Source: Candidatus Mycobacterium wuenschmannii (lineage in GTDB: Bacteria > Actinomycetota > Actinomycetes > Mycobacteriales > Mycobacteriaceae). From it: 64,000 nt of DNA. Made by a program: the position numbers and the translations under genes. The stretch is taken from contig NZ_CP126981.1 in assembly GCF_030252325.1 (NCBI RefSeq), forward strand, positions 4,836,001 to 4,900,000, in the 5' to 3' direction. Under the pieces are notes generated by a model. That model worked only from the letters and a program-made list of their open reading frames with translations. It searched no databases and was not told where the DNA came from. Of this stretch, positions 47,193 to 54,922 are shown piece by piece (the stretch's first letter is position 1; the number at the start of each line of letters is the position of its first letter).

Positions 47193-48361
47193 GCCTGTCG
47201 GATCTCGCTACCACCTGGCTGGCCGGCCACCACGACGACCTGGTCGGCTGGCGGCGGCACATCCACCGCTACCCGGAGTTGGGGCGCCAGGAATTCGCCA
47301 CCACGCAGTTCGTCGCCGAGCGGTTGGCCGAGGCCGGCCTCAACCCCAAGGTACTGCCCGGCGGCACGGGGCTGACCTGCGACCTCGGCCCGGATGGCGA
47401 CGCGCGGGTCGCGCTGCGGGCCGACATGGACGCGTTGCCGATGGCCGAACGCACGGCGCTCCCGTTCACCTCGACGATGCCCAACGCCGCGCATGCCTGC
47501 GGCCACGACGGGCACACCGCGATCCTGCTGGGCACGGCGTTGGCCCTGGCCCAATCGCCGGAACTGCCGATCGGGATCCGGTTGATCTTCCAGCCCGCCG
47601 AGGAGTTGATGCCCGGCGGCGCGATCGACACCATCGCCGCGGGTGCGATGTCCGGCGTCGGCCGCATCTTCGCGCTGCACTGCGACCCCCGCCTGGAGGT
47701 CGGCAAGATCGCCGTGAAGCCGGGGCCGATCACGTCGGCGGCCGACATGATCCACATCAGCCTCTCGTCACCGGGTGGGCACACGTCGCGGCCACACCTG
47801 ACCGGCGATCTGGTCTACGCACTGGGCACGCTGATCACCGGGCTGCCCGGGGTGCTGTCCCGCCGGACCGATCCCCGCAACAGCACGATCATGGTGTGGG
47901 GCGCGGTCAACGCGGGCGTCGCGGCCAACGCGATCCCACAGACCGGGACGCTCGACGGCACGGTCCGCACCGCCAGCCGCGAGGCCTGGCTGGGCATGGA
48001 GGCCATCGTCCGCGAGACCGTGACGTCGCTGCTGGACCCGCTACACGTCGAGCACCACCTGCGGTACAACCGCGGCGTGCCGCCGGTGGTCAACGAAGAG
48101 GTCTCGACGCGCATCCTCACCCACGCCATCGAGGCGATCAGCCCGGAAGCCCTGGCCGACACCAAACAGTCCGGCGGCGGCGAGGACTTCTCCTGGTACC
48201 TGGAGGAGGTGCCCGGCGCGATGGCCCGCCTCGGGGTGTGGCCGGGCCACGGTCCTCAGTTGGACCTGCACCAACCGACGTTCGACCTCGATGAGCGAGC
48301 GCTGGGGATCGGGGTGCGACTGATGGTCAACATCGTCGAGCAGTCCGCGGCCCTGGGCTAG
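47189..48361 (+). CDS. amiA1: M20-family N-acyl-L-amino acid amidohydrolase (AmiA1-like)
   Basis: A 390-residue M20 hydrolase paralogous to the preceding gene. GWRRHIHRYPELGRQEFATT opens the catalytic domain. ALRADMDALPMAERTALPFTS and NAAHACGHDGHTAILLG hold metal ligands. LIFQPAEELMPGG carries the catalytic Glu, and GGHTSRPHLTGDLVYAL belongs to the satellite domain. QSGGGEDFSWYLEEVPGAMARLG is the usual C-terminal motif. ATG 47189 overlaps the previous stop (ATGA). It is the Rv3305c counterpart. A pair of overlapping hairpin-forming repeats follows. Confidence 0.92.
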   Translation: MSLSDLATTWLAGHHDDLVGWRRHIHRYPELGRQEFATTQFVAERLAEAGLNPKVLPGGTGLTCDLGPDGDARVALRADMDALPMAERTALPFTSTMPNAAHACGHDGHTAILLGTALALAQSPELPIGIRLIFQPAEELMPGGAIDTIAAGAMSGVGRIFALHCDPRLEVGKIAVKPGPITSAADMIHISLSSPGGHTSRPHLTGDLVYALGTLITGLPGVLSRRTDPRNSTIMVWGAVNAGVAANAIPQTGTLDGTVRTASREAWLGMEAIVRETVTSLLDPLHVEHHLRYNRGVPPVVNEEVSTRILTHAIEAISPEALADTKQSGGGEDFSWYLEEVPGAMARLGVWPGHGPQLDLHQPTFDLDERALGIGVRLMVNIVEQSAALG

Positions 48362-48376
48362 CGCTTTCACTCCCGT

Positions 48377-48461
48377 CACAGCGCGGTCGGCATGACCGCT
48401 GTGCCCGCCTCGTAGCGAATTTCACCGTCGGCGCTCCGGATTTTCGCTCGAAGGCGGGCAC
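48377..48461. terminator. Overlapping inverted repeats between amiA1 and the cyclotransferase gene
   Basis: Hairpin 1: CACAGCGCGGTC (48377-48388), 5-nt loop, GACCGCTGTG (48394-48403), with a 2-nt bulge. Hairpin 2: GTGCCCGCCT (48401-48410) with AGGCGGGCAC (48452-48461), and inside it AGCGAA (48414-48419) with TTCGCT (48443-48448). The hairpins share GTG at 48401-48403, so they compete. The site lies between convergent genes, fitting a bidirectional terminator, but no U-run follows either. The function is inferred only from position. Confidence 0.5.
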
Positions 48462-48512
48462 ATCGAGTGCCCCGACCGGCGGGGGACTGGTGGGGCGGGT
48501 GGGACTACGGCG

Positions 48513-48992
48513 CTATTCGCCGTGACCCGGGCCGACGTTGCGGGCCGGTCCGGTCCGGATCTTGTGCACGTAATCGCTTGGCGCGCCCGCGATTTCGGCG
48601 GCGTCGGCCATGACGCCGATGTAGCGCGCCGAGGGCAGTCCGCCCTCCCAGGCGTCCACCACGTAAAGCCAGGCCAGCACCGGGTCGGTGTCGGTGTCGG
48701 ATGCGACGCGCTCGACCCGGCAGCGGATCTTCTTGTGCACGCCGAGTTCGGAGCCTTCCCAGCGGTCGAGGTTGCTCTCGTCGGCCGAGGTCATGTCGTA
48801 GAGCACGACGAACACCTTCGACGTCGGGTCCTCGACGACGGTGGCCAGCGCGCCTTCCCAGCCGATGTCCTCGCCGCCAAAAGTCAGCCGCCAGCCGTGT
48901 AACCAGCCGGTTCCGGCCATCGGCGAATGGGGTGCACGCTGCTGCATCTGTTCCGGATGCATGTTCGAGCCATAGGCGGCGTAGAGCGGCAC
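48513..48992 (-). CDS. Gamma-glutamylcyclotransferase-like protein (Rv3304-like)
   Basis: A 159-residue single-domain protein of the GGCT/AIG2-like fold. The N-terminal LYAAYGSNMHPEQMQQRAPHSP is the YGSN substrate loop. The catalytic-type Glu is in LDRWEGSELGVHKKIRCRV. AWLYVVDAWEGGLPSARYIGVMADAAEIAGAP is typical of the actinobacterial branch. The reaction is cyclisation of gamma-glutamyl amines if the family assignment holds, but this branch has not been assigned a substrate. ATG 48992 is divergent from lpdA (118 bp). It appears to be the Rv3304 counterpart. Confidence 0.88.
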   Translation of the reverse strand: MPLYAAYGSNMHPEQMQQRAPHSPMAGTGWLHGWRLTFGGEDIGWEGALATVVEDPTSKVFVVLYDMTSADESNLDRWEGSELGVHKKIRCRVERVASDTDTDPVLAWLYVVDAWEGGLPSARYIGVMADAAEIAGAPSDYVHKIRTGPARNVGPGHGE

Positions 48993-49060
48993 GGGGAAAT
49001 CTTAAACGGCGTCCGCAGACGCGGCGCATATCCGCAACGTTCCTCGGCTGATGGCCCGGC

Positions 49061-49100
49061 TTCTCCTCAGCCGCTGAGCGGCTGCATCGTCGCCGGGCTA
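49061..49100. repeat. Dispersed ~40-bp repeat, copy B
   Basis: It begins TTCTCCTCA, then a CCGCT...AGCGG variant, GCTGCATCGTCGCCGGGC. It is related to copies at 23567-23605 and 61078-61125 and lies just upstream of lpdA. Confidence 0.5.
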
Positions 49101-49110
49101 GGTTGTTGAC

Positions 49111-50517
49111 GTGGCGACCCGCATCGTGATCATCGGTGGAGGACCGGCCGGCTACGAGGCGGCGCTCATCGCGGCAGCGCGCAGCGCCAGCGTCACGGTC
49201 ATCGACTCCGAGGGCATCGGCGGTGCCGCCGTGCTGTTCGACGTGGTCCCATCGAAAGCGTTCATCGCCTCGACCGGCGTGCGCACCGAATTGCGACGCG
49301 GGCCGCACCTGGGCTTCAGCGTCGACATCGAAGCCGCGAAGATCTCCCTGCCGGAGATCCATCAGCGCGTCAAGCGGCTCGCCGCCGAGCAGTCCGCTGA
49401 CGTCAAGGCGCAACTGCTCGGCGCCGGCGTCGACGTCGTCGAGGGCAAGGGTGAACTGGTCGACACGGCACCGGGCCTGGCCGCACACCGTGTCCAGGCC
49501 ACCGCGCCGGACGGCAGCACCACCATCTACGACGCCGACGTCGTGCTGATCGCCACCGGCGCCAGCCCCCGCGAGTTGCCGACCGCTCGCACCGACGGCG
49601 AACGCATCCTGAACTGGCGGCAGCTCTACGACCTCGACGCGCTGCCGGAGCACCTGATCGTGGTCGGCTCCGGCGTCACCGGCGCCGAATTCGTGCACGC
49701 CTACACGGAATTGGGCGTCGACGTGACGGTGGTCGCCAGCCGCGACCAGATCCTGCCCTACGAGGACGCCGACGCCGCCGAGGTGCTGGAACGGATCTTC
49801 GCCGAACGCGGCGTGCAGCTCGTCAAGAACGCCCGCGCCGACTCGGTGACCCGCACCGACAACGGCGTCCTGGTCACACTGCAGGACGGCCGGACCGTCG
49901 AGGGCAGCCACGCGCTGATGACGATCGGGTCGGTGCCCAACACCGGCGGCCTCGGCCTGGACCGGGTCGGCATCGAACTCGGGCCCGGCAACTACCTGAC
50001 CGTCGACCGGGTGTCCCGCACGCCGGTGACCAACATCTACGCCGCCGGCGACTGCACCGGGCTGCTGCCGCTGGCCTCGGTCGCCGCGATGCAGGGCCGC
50101 ATCGCGATGTGGCACGCGCTCGGTGAGGCCGTCACCCCGATCCGGCTGCGTACCGTCGCCGCCGCCGTGTTCACCCGGCCCGAACTGGCCGCCGTCGGCG
50201 TCCCGCAATCGGCCATCGACGACGGGACGGTCCAGGCCCGCACGATCATGCTGCCGCTGCGCACCAACGCCCGGGCCAAGATGTCCGGCCTGCGGCACGG
50301 CTTCGTGAAGCTGTTCTGCCGTCCGGCCACCGGCGTGGTGATCGGCGGGGTAGTGGTGGCGCCGATCGCCTCCGAGCTGATCCTGCCGATCGCGATGGCC
50401 GTACAGACCCGGCTGACCGTCAACCATCTGGCGCAGACGCTGAGCGTCTACCCCTCGCTGTCCGGATCGATCACCGAGGCGGCGCGCAGGCTGATGGCGC
50501 ACGATGACCTGGATTAA
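49111..50517 (+). CDS. lpdA: NAD(P)H quinone reductase LpdA (flavoprotein disulfide-reductase family, no redox cysteines)
   Basis: A 468-residue two-dinucleotide-binding-domain flavoprotein. VIIGGGPAGYEAALIAAARSA binds FAD, LIVVGSGVTGAEFVHAYTELGVDVT binds NAD(P), and NIYAAGDCTGLLPLASVAAMQG is the second FAD motif. The position of the redox disulfide (normally GGxCxNxGCxPSK) reads GGAAVLFDVVPSK, so both cysteines are replaced (Ala40, Val45). The C-terminal His-Glu base is also missing (SVYPSLSGS). It therefore cannot be a lipoamide dehydrogenase. This agrees with M. tuberculosis LpdA (Rv3303c), a quinone reductase. It starts at GTG 49111. glpD2 follows 62 bp downstream. Confidence 0.93.
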   Translation: MATRIVIIGGGPAGYEAALIAAARSASVTVIDSEGIGGAAVLFDVVPSKAFIASTGVRTELRRGPHLGFSVDIEAAKISLPEIHQRVKRLAAEQSADVKAQLLGAGVDVVEGKGELVDTAPGLAAHRVQATAPDGSTTIYDADVVLIATGASPRELPTARTDGERILNWRQLYDLDALPEHLIVVGSGVTGAEFVHAYTELGVDVTVVASRDQILPYEDADAAEVLERIFAERGVQLVKNARADSVTRTDNGVLVTLQDGRTVEGSHALMTIGSVPNTGGLGLDRVGIELGPGNYLTVDRVSRTPVTNIYAAGDCTGLLPLASVAAMQGRIAMWHALGEAVTPIRLRTVAAAVFTRPELAAVGVPQSAIDDGTVQARTIMLPLRTNARAKMSGLRHGFVKLFCRPATGVVIGGVVVAPIASELILPIAMAVQTRLTVNHLAQTLSVYPSLSGSITEAARRLMAHDDLD

Positions 50518-50547
50518 TACCGACCCGGTAGCCTTGGACCAGCGACC

Positions 50548-50559
50548 TACTGGCGAGTA
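50548..50559. promoter_or_regulatory. Possible operator upstream of glpD2
   Basis: TACT-GGCG-AGTA is a 4+4+4 inverted repeat 21 bp before the glpD2 GTG, of the kind bound by mycobacterial TetR-type regulators of lipid genes. It is short enough to arise by chance. Confidence 0.3.
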
Positions 50560-50579
50560 ACCGACAGGAGACCTGTGCC

Positions 50580-52304
50580 GTGAGCGATCCGGCTTCGTTT
50601 CTCGGACCCGAACAGCGCGCCGCGGCCTGGAACCGCCTCGGCAGCGAGCAGTTCGACGTGGTGGTCATCGGCGGCGGAGTGGTCGGGTCGGGAGCTGCGC
50701 TCGACGCCGCCACTCGCGGCCTCAAGGTCGCGCTGGTCGAGGCTCGCGACTTCGCCTCCGGCACGTCGAGTCGCTCGTCGAAGATGTTCCACGGCGGACT
50801 GCGCTACCTCGAGCAGCTGGAATTCGGACTGGTCCGCGAGGCGCTCTTCGAGCGCGAGCTCTCGCTCACCACGCTCGCGCCACACCTGGTCAAGCCGCTC
50901 CCGTTTCTCTACCCGTTGACCAACCGGTGGTGGGAACGCCCCTACGTGGCGTCCGGCATCATGCTCTACGACCAACTCGGCGGCGCGAAATCCGTTCCCG
51001 CGCAGAAGCATTTGACGCGGGCCGGTGCCCTGCGGCTGTCGCCGGGGCTGAAGCGCAGCGCGCTGATCGGTGGAATCCGCTACTACGACACCGTCGTCGA
51101 CGACGCCCGGCACACGTTGACGGTGGTACGTACCGCCGCCCACTACGGCGCCGTGGTGCGGTCGTCGACACAGGTGGTGTCGCTACTGCGCGAGGGTGAC
51201 CGGGTCACCGGCGTGCGGGTGCGCGATTCCGAGGACGGCGCCGTCACAGACGTGCACGGCCACGTCGTGGTGAACGCGACCGGGGTGTGGACCGACGAGA
51301 TTCAGGCATTGTCCAAGCAGCGCGGGCGTTTTCGGGTGCGCGCCTCCAAAGGCGTGCACATCGTGGTGCCACGGGACCGGATCGTCAGCGATGTGGCGAT
51401 CATCCTGCGGACCGAGAAGTCGGTGATGTTCGTGATCCCCTGGGGCAACCACTGGATCATCGGCACCACCGACACCGACTGGAATCTCGACCTCGCGCAC
51501 CCGGCCGCCACCAAGGCCGACATCGACTACATCCTGGGCACCGTCAACACCGTGCTCGCTACTCCGTTGAGCCACAACGACATCGACGGCGTCTACGCCG
51601 GGCTGCGGCCACTGCTGGCCGGGGAGAGCGACGAGACGTCCAAGCTGTCCCGCGAGCACGCGGTCGCGGTGCCCGCCCCGGGTCTGGTCGCGATCGCCGG
51701 CGGCAAGTACACCACCTACCGGGTGATGGGTGAGGACGCGATTGATGCTGCGGCGCAATACGTTCCGGCCAGGGTGGCGCCGTCGATCACCGAGAAGGTG
51801 CCGCTGCTGGGCGCCGACGGGTACTTCGCGCTGATCAACCAGACCGAACACGTCGGCGCCGAGGAAGGCCTGCACCCGTATCGGGTCCGCCACCTGCTGG
51901 ACCGCTACGGGTCGTTGATGAACGAGGTGCTGGCGATGGCGGGCGAGCGCCGCGACCTGCTCAACCCGATCGCCGCCGCGCCGGGCTACCTGCGCGTCGA
52001 GGCGGCCTACGCCGCCGCCGCCGAGGGGGCGCTGCACCTCGAGGACATCCTGGCGCGACGGACCCGCATCGCCATCGAGTACTCGCATCGGGGCGTCGAC
52101 TGCGCCCGCGAGGTGGCCGACATCGTCGCGCCCATCCTGGGCTGGTCGGCGGCCGACGTGGACCGCGAGGTGGAGACCTACGTCGCCCGCGTCGAGGCCG
52201 AGGTGCTCTCGCAGGCCCAGCCCGACGACGCCTCCGCCGACGCGCTGCGCGCCAGCGCACCCGAGGCGCGCGCCGAAATCCTCGAGCCGGTGCCACTGAC
52301 CTAG
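50580..52304 (+). CDS. glpD2: Glycerol-3-phosphate dehydrogenase (FAD, quinone-linked)
   Basis: A 574-residue GlpD oxidising glycerol-3-phosphate to dihydroxyacetone phosphate and reducing membrane quinone. VVVIGGGVVGSGAALDAATRGLKVALVEARDFASGTSSRSSKMFHGGLRYLE is the FAD and substrate-phosphate region. SKGVHIVVPRDRI and IPWGNHWIIGTTDTDW follow, then YAGLRPLL and AGGKYTTYRVMGEDAID. The C-terminal domain (ARRTRIAIEYSHRG) is normal. GTG 50580 is preceded by AGGAGA. It is probably linked to lpdA upstream, another quinone-reducing flavoprotein, as in Rv3303c-Rv3302c. Confidence 0.95.
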   Translation: MSDPASFLGPEQRAAAWNRLGSEQFDVVVIGGGVVGSGAALDAATRGLKVALVEARDFASGTSSRSSKMFHGGLRYLEQLEFGLVREALFERELSLTTLAPHLVKPLPFLYPLTNRWWERPYVASGIMLYDQLGGAKSVPAQKHLTRAGALRLSPGLKRSALIGGIRYYDTVVDDARHTLTVVRTAAHYGAVVRSSTQVVSLLREGDRVTGVRVRDSEDGAVTDVHGHVVVNATGVWTDEIQALSKQRGRFRVRASKGVHIVVPRDRIVSDVAIILRTEKSVMFVIPWGNHWIIGTTDTDWNLDLAHPAATKADIDYILGTVNTVLATPLSHNDIDGVYAGLRPLLAGESDETSKLSREHAVAVPAPGLVAIAGGKYTTYRVMGEDAIDAAAQYVPARVAPSITEKVPLLGADGYFALINQTEHVGAEEGLHPYRVRHLLDRYGSLMNEVLAMAGERRDLLNPIAAAPGYLRVEAAYAAAAEGALHLEDILARRTRIAIEYSHRGVDCAREVADIVAPILGWSAADVDREVETYVARVEAEVLSQAQPDDASADALRASAPEARAEILEPVPLT

Positions 52305-52320
52305 CGGATAACCTGGGCCC

Positions 52321-53250
52321 ATGCGCCGCCCCGCCCCACTGCCGGTGCGCGACGGGCTGGGGCCCGCGCGGGTGCTGGTGCGCGGCGGATCCGTGATCGA
52401 CGAGCTACACGACCGGTTCGGCGACCGCGCGCGGGCGAGAGTGGTGGCGGGCGAGGTGGTGTGCGCCGACGGCTCGGTTGTCGACGAGACGACGGAACTG
52501 CCCGCCGGTGCGGCCGTCTACCTCTACCGCGATCTGCGCGACGAGGTTACGGTGCCGTTCGACATTCCGGTGCTCCATCGCGACGACGACATCGTGGTCG
52601 CCGACAAGCCGCACTTTCTGGCCACCATGCCCCGCGGCCGACACGTCGCGGAGACGGCGCTGGTGCGACTGCGGCGCCAACTCGGACTCGACGAGTTGAG
52701 CCCGGCCCACCGACTCGACCGGCTGACCGCCGGGGTGCTGTTGTTCACCGCCCGCCGCGAAGTCCGCGGCGCGTATCAAACCATGTTCGCCCGCGGCGAG
52801 GTGCGCAAGACGTACCTGGCCCGAGCCGCGGTCGATCCGGGTGTCACGCTGCCGCGGCTACTACGCAGTCGAATCATCAAGCGGCGCAGCGTCTTCCAGG
52901 CCTTTGAAGAAGACGGTGAGGTCAATGCCGAAACTCTGGTGGAGCTGGTGTCCGCCGACGGACTGTACCGCCTGACGCCGCGGACCGGGCGGACACACCA
53001 GCTGCGCGTGCACATGGCGTCACTGGGCCTTCCCATTCATGGAGACCCGTTGTATCCCAGGGTGATTGACGTCGCCGCCGATGATTTCTCGACACCGCTG
53101 CAATTGCTGGCGCAGCGCATCGAATTCGAAGATCCGCTCAGCGGCGCGCGCCGCGAATTCGTCAGTCGCCGACGGTTGTCAGCAGCGTTCCATGCCGGGG
53201 CTGAGCAGCGGCAGGTCATGGCCGATGACGATGTGGCCGGGCCGGGCTGA
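52321..53250 (+). CDS. RluA-family RNA pseudouridine synthase
   Basis: A 309-residue pseudouridine synthase isomerising uridines in rRNA or tRNA. The catalytic aspartate is Asp133 in AHRLDRLTAGVLLFT. VVADKPHFLATMPRG is the substrate loop, and RTGRTHQLRVHMASLGLPIHGDPLYP the conserved C-terminal motif. The N-terminal 70 residues act as an S4-like extension. It corresponds to Rv3300c. It begins 16 bp after glpD2. In M. tuberculosis phoY1 lies between these two genes, and here it is absent. Confidence 0.92.
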   Translation: MRRPAPLPVRDGLGPARVLVRGGSVIDELHDRFGDRARARVVAGEVVCADGSVVDETTELPAGAAVYLYRDLRDEVTVPFDIPVLHRDDDIVVADKPHFLATMPRGRHVAETALVRLRRQLGLDELSPAHRLDRLTAGVLLFTARREVRGAYQTMFARGEVRKTYLARAAVDPGVTLPRLLRSRIIKRRSVFQAFEEDGEVNAETLVELVSADGLYRLTPRTGRTHQLRVHMASLGLPIHGDPLYPRVIDVAADDFSTPLQLLAQRIEFEDPLSGARREFVSRRRLSAAFHAGAEQRQVMADDDVAGPG

Positions 53251-53391
53251 CACGGTGGGTGCGGGGGTCCCCCGCACCGACGAAGCGGCCGAGGTCACCG
53301 CGCTGAGCACCTGTCGCGCCCAGTCGGAGAGGCCGGTAGCGGCGGTCAGCTCAGCGAATCGTGCGCTGACAAAGTCTTGAAGTGTTACCAC
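53179..53391 (-). CDS. Possible small protein antisense to the pseudouridine-synthase 3' end
   Basis: A 70-codon frame starting at GTG 53391. AAAGGA sits 8 nt upstream, a good ribosome site. The first 40 residues (VTLQDFVSARFAELTAATGLSDWARQVLS) look like a helical protein. The last 24 codons overlap the pseudouridine-synthase gene on the other strand, and SPGMERC is the end. No family is recognised. It could be the truncated remnant of a longer gene or a genuine small protein. Confidence 0.35.
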   Translation of the reverse strand: MVTLQDFVSARFAELTAATGLSDWARQVLSAVTSAASSVRGTPAPTVSARPGHIVIGHDLPLLSPGMERC

Positions 53392-53622
53392 GAGGTCCGT
53401 CCTTTGCTAAGTGGCGGGCAATTCATCAACGTTTGGGGAGCCGTCTTTGGCTCAAAAGGGCCGACTTTTGTGATCAATCCCATGTCATATGGGTCGTGCG
53501 ACGCAGGTCACGTGAACTACAACAAGAAGTCGACTGCTGGTATTCCACAATATTCGGTACGCCAGGGATGGGTCGAAGGCACGCGTCAACAACGCGTGAA
53601 TAATTCGCCGGCCGTCACCGAG

Positions 53623-53690
53623 CGTGAACGGGTGGCAAACGGCGGCTGAAATCGTAAAACCCGCCTGCTCCGGTGCTTGCCGGGGATAAT
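53623..53690 (+). promoter_or_regulatory. Candidate phosphate-responsive pstS promoter
   Basis: Three heptamers at exact 11-bp spacing, CGTGAAC (53623-53629), GGCAAAC (53634-53640) and GCTGAAA (53645-53651), resemble the complement of the actinobacterial PHO box. A GATAAT -10 (53685-53690) lies 34 bp downstream with no good -35, as expected for an activated promoter. RegX3 would be the likely activator. Confidence 0.45.
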
Positions 53691-53721
53691 GTCCGCGGTG
53701 CGAATCTTGTTACCATGCCTC

Positions 53722-53772
53722 ATGGATGCGAGCGACACAGCAGTGTGGCGTACATGTCGCCAGTGCGATTGA
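53722..53772 (+). CDS. Possible leaderless 16-residue upstream ORF in the pstS leader
   Basis: ATG 53722 opens the peptide MDASDTAVWRTCRQCD and stops at 53772, 27 bp before pstS. A TACCAT -10-like hexamer ends 5 bp before the ATG, so a leaderless transcript is possible. No homologue is known to me. Confidence 0.25.
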   Translation: MDASDTAVWRTCRQCD

Positions 53773-53799
53773 CTCCGCTGACCGTCTGAAGGAATTGGA

Positions 53800-54912
53800 T
53801 TGAATTTCAACCGATTTAGCGCCGCGCTGAGCATTCTCGCGACAGGCATGCTGATCCTGTCGGCGTGTGGCAGTCACGACAACGCCGCAAGCGGCAGTTC
53901 GAGCACGACGGTGCCGCCGGTGAAGGTGACCTGCGGTGGCAAGCCGGATCTGAAGGCCAGTGGCTCGACGGCTCAGAAGAATGCGATGACCGAGTTCGTC
54001 AAGGCATACACCGCCGCCTGCCCCGGGCAGTCGCTGGACTATGCGGCCAACGACTCCAGCGCCGGCATCAACGAATTCCTGGACAACAAAAACGATTTCG
54101 GCGGGTCGGACTCGGTGCTGTCACGTGTCGAATACGACCGTGCCCAGCAGCGGTGCGGGTCACCCACCTGGAACCTGCCGATGGTCGTGAGCCCGATCGC
54201 GATCGCCTTCAACGTCAACGGTGTCACGTCGCTGAACCTCGACGGCCTCACCGCCGCCCAGATCTTCAACGGCCAGATCGACATGTGGAACGACGGCGCC
54301 ATCCAGTTGCAGAACCTCGGGGTGAAGCTGCCCAACGAGCCGATCAAGGTCGTCTACCGCAGCGACGAGTCCGGGACCACCGACAACTTCCAGCGCTACC
54401 TCGACACCGCTTCCCGCGGCACGTGGGGATTCCCGGCCGGCCGGAAGTTCAACGGTGGCGTCGGCGAGGGTGCGGTCGGCAACGACGGCGCCGCGGAGAA
54501 GGTCAAGAGCACCGAGGGCTCGGTCACCTATCTCGCCTGGTCGTTCGCCCAGGCGCAGCACCTCAACGCCGCCAGCATCATCACCTCGGCCGGCCCCGAG
54601 CCGGTGTCGATCAGCCCGGAGTCGGTCGGCAAGACGATCTCCTCGGCCTGGTTCATCAAGAAGGGCGACGACTTGGCCCTGGACACCATCTCGTTCTATC
54701 GGCCGAATCAGCCGGGCTCGTATCCGATCGTGCTGGCGACCTACGAGATCGTCTGCTCCAAATACCCGGATCCCAAGGTGGGCGAGGCCGTACGGGCCTT
54801 CCTGCAGAGCGCCATCGGGCCCGGTCAGAAAACCCTGACCAGCGCCGGATACATTCCTATTCCCGACGAGTTCAAGCCGCGGTTGCTGAACTCCATCAAC
54901 GCGATCTCCTGA
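53800..54912 (+). CDS. pstS: Phosphate-binding lipoprotein (PstS3-like)
   Basis: A 370-residue periplasmic phosphate receptor. The lipoprotein signal peptide ends in LILSACGS, with the lipidated Cys at residue 23. [16 protein letters not shown], the DFGGSDS loop and [17 protein letters not shown] are the phosphate-binding Thr/Ser/Asp/Arg sites. [17 protein letters not shown] and [11 protein letters not shown] close the fold. The start is TTG 53800, with AAGGA 7 nt before it. The sequence is closest in memory to M. tuberculosis PstS3 (Rv0928). No pstC, pstA or pstB gene lies alongside. Instead a PPE gene begins 10 bp downstream, so the pair is co-transcribed. Confidence 0.93.
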   Translation: MNFNRFSAALSILATGMLILSACGSHDNAASGSSSTTVPPVKVTCGGKPDLKASGSTAQKNAMTEFVKAYTAACPGQSLDYAANDSSAGINEFLDNKNDFGGSDSVLSRVEYDRAQQRCGSPTWNLPMVVSPIAIAFNVNGVTSLNLDGLTAAQIFNGQIDMWNDGAIQLQNLGVKLPNEPIKVVYRSDESGTTDNFQRYLDTASRGTWGFPAGRKFNGGVGEGAVGNDGAAEKVKSTEGSVTYLAWSFAQAQHLNAASIITSAGPEPVSISPESVGKTISSAWFIKKGDDLALDTISFYRPNQPGSYPIVLATYEIVCSKYPDPKVGEAVRAFLQSAIGPGQKTLTSAGYIPIPDEFKPRLLNSINAIS

Positions 54913-54922
54913 GTTTTGCATC

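Larger units (their letters stand above)
53392..53799. other. AT-richer intergenic region upstream of pstS
   Basis: About 400 bp without a convincing gene, visibly lower in GC than its surroundings. It contains a PHO-box-like triple repeat (53623-53651), a GATAAT -10 (53685-53690) and a possible leaderless 16-codon ORF (53722-53772) after TACCAT. A 90-codon plus-strand frame (53377-53649) shows no family or ribosome site and is not accepted. Confidence 0.6.

Noticed and set aside
53377-53649. 90-codon plus-strand frame in the pstS upstream gap
   Set aside because: No ribosome site, no family resemblance, composition unlike neighbouring proteins, and it overlaps better-supported regulatory features.
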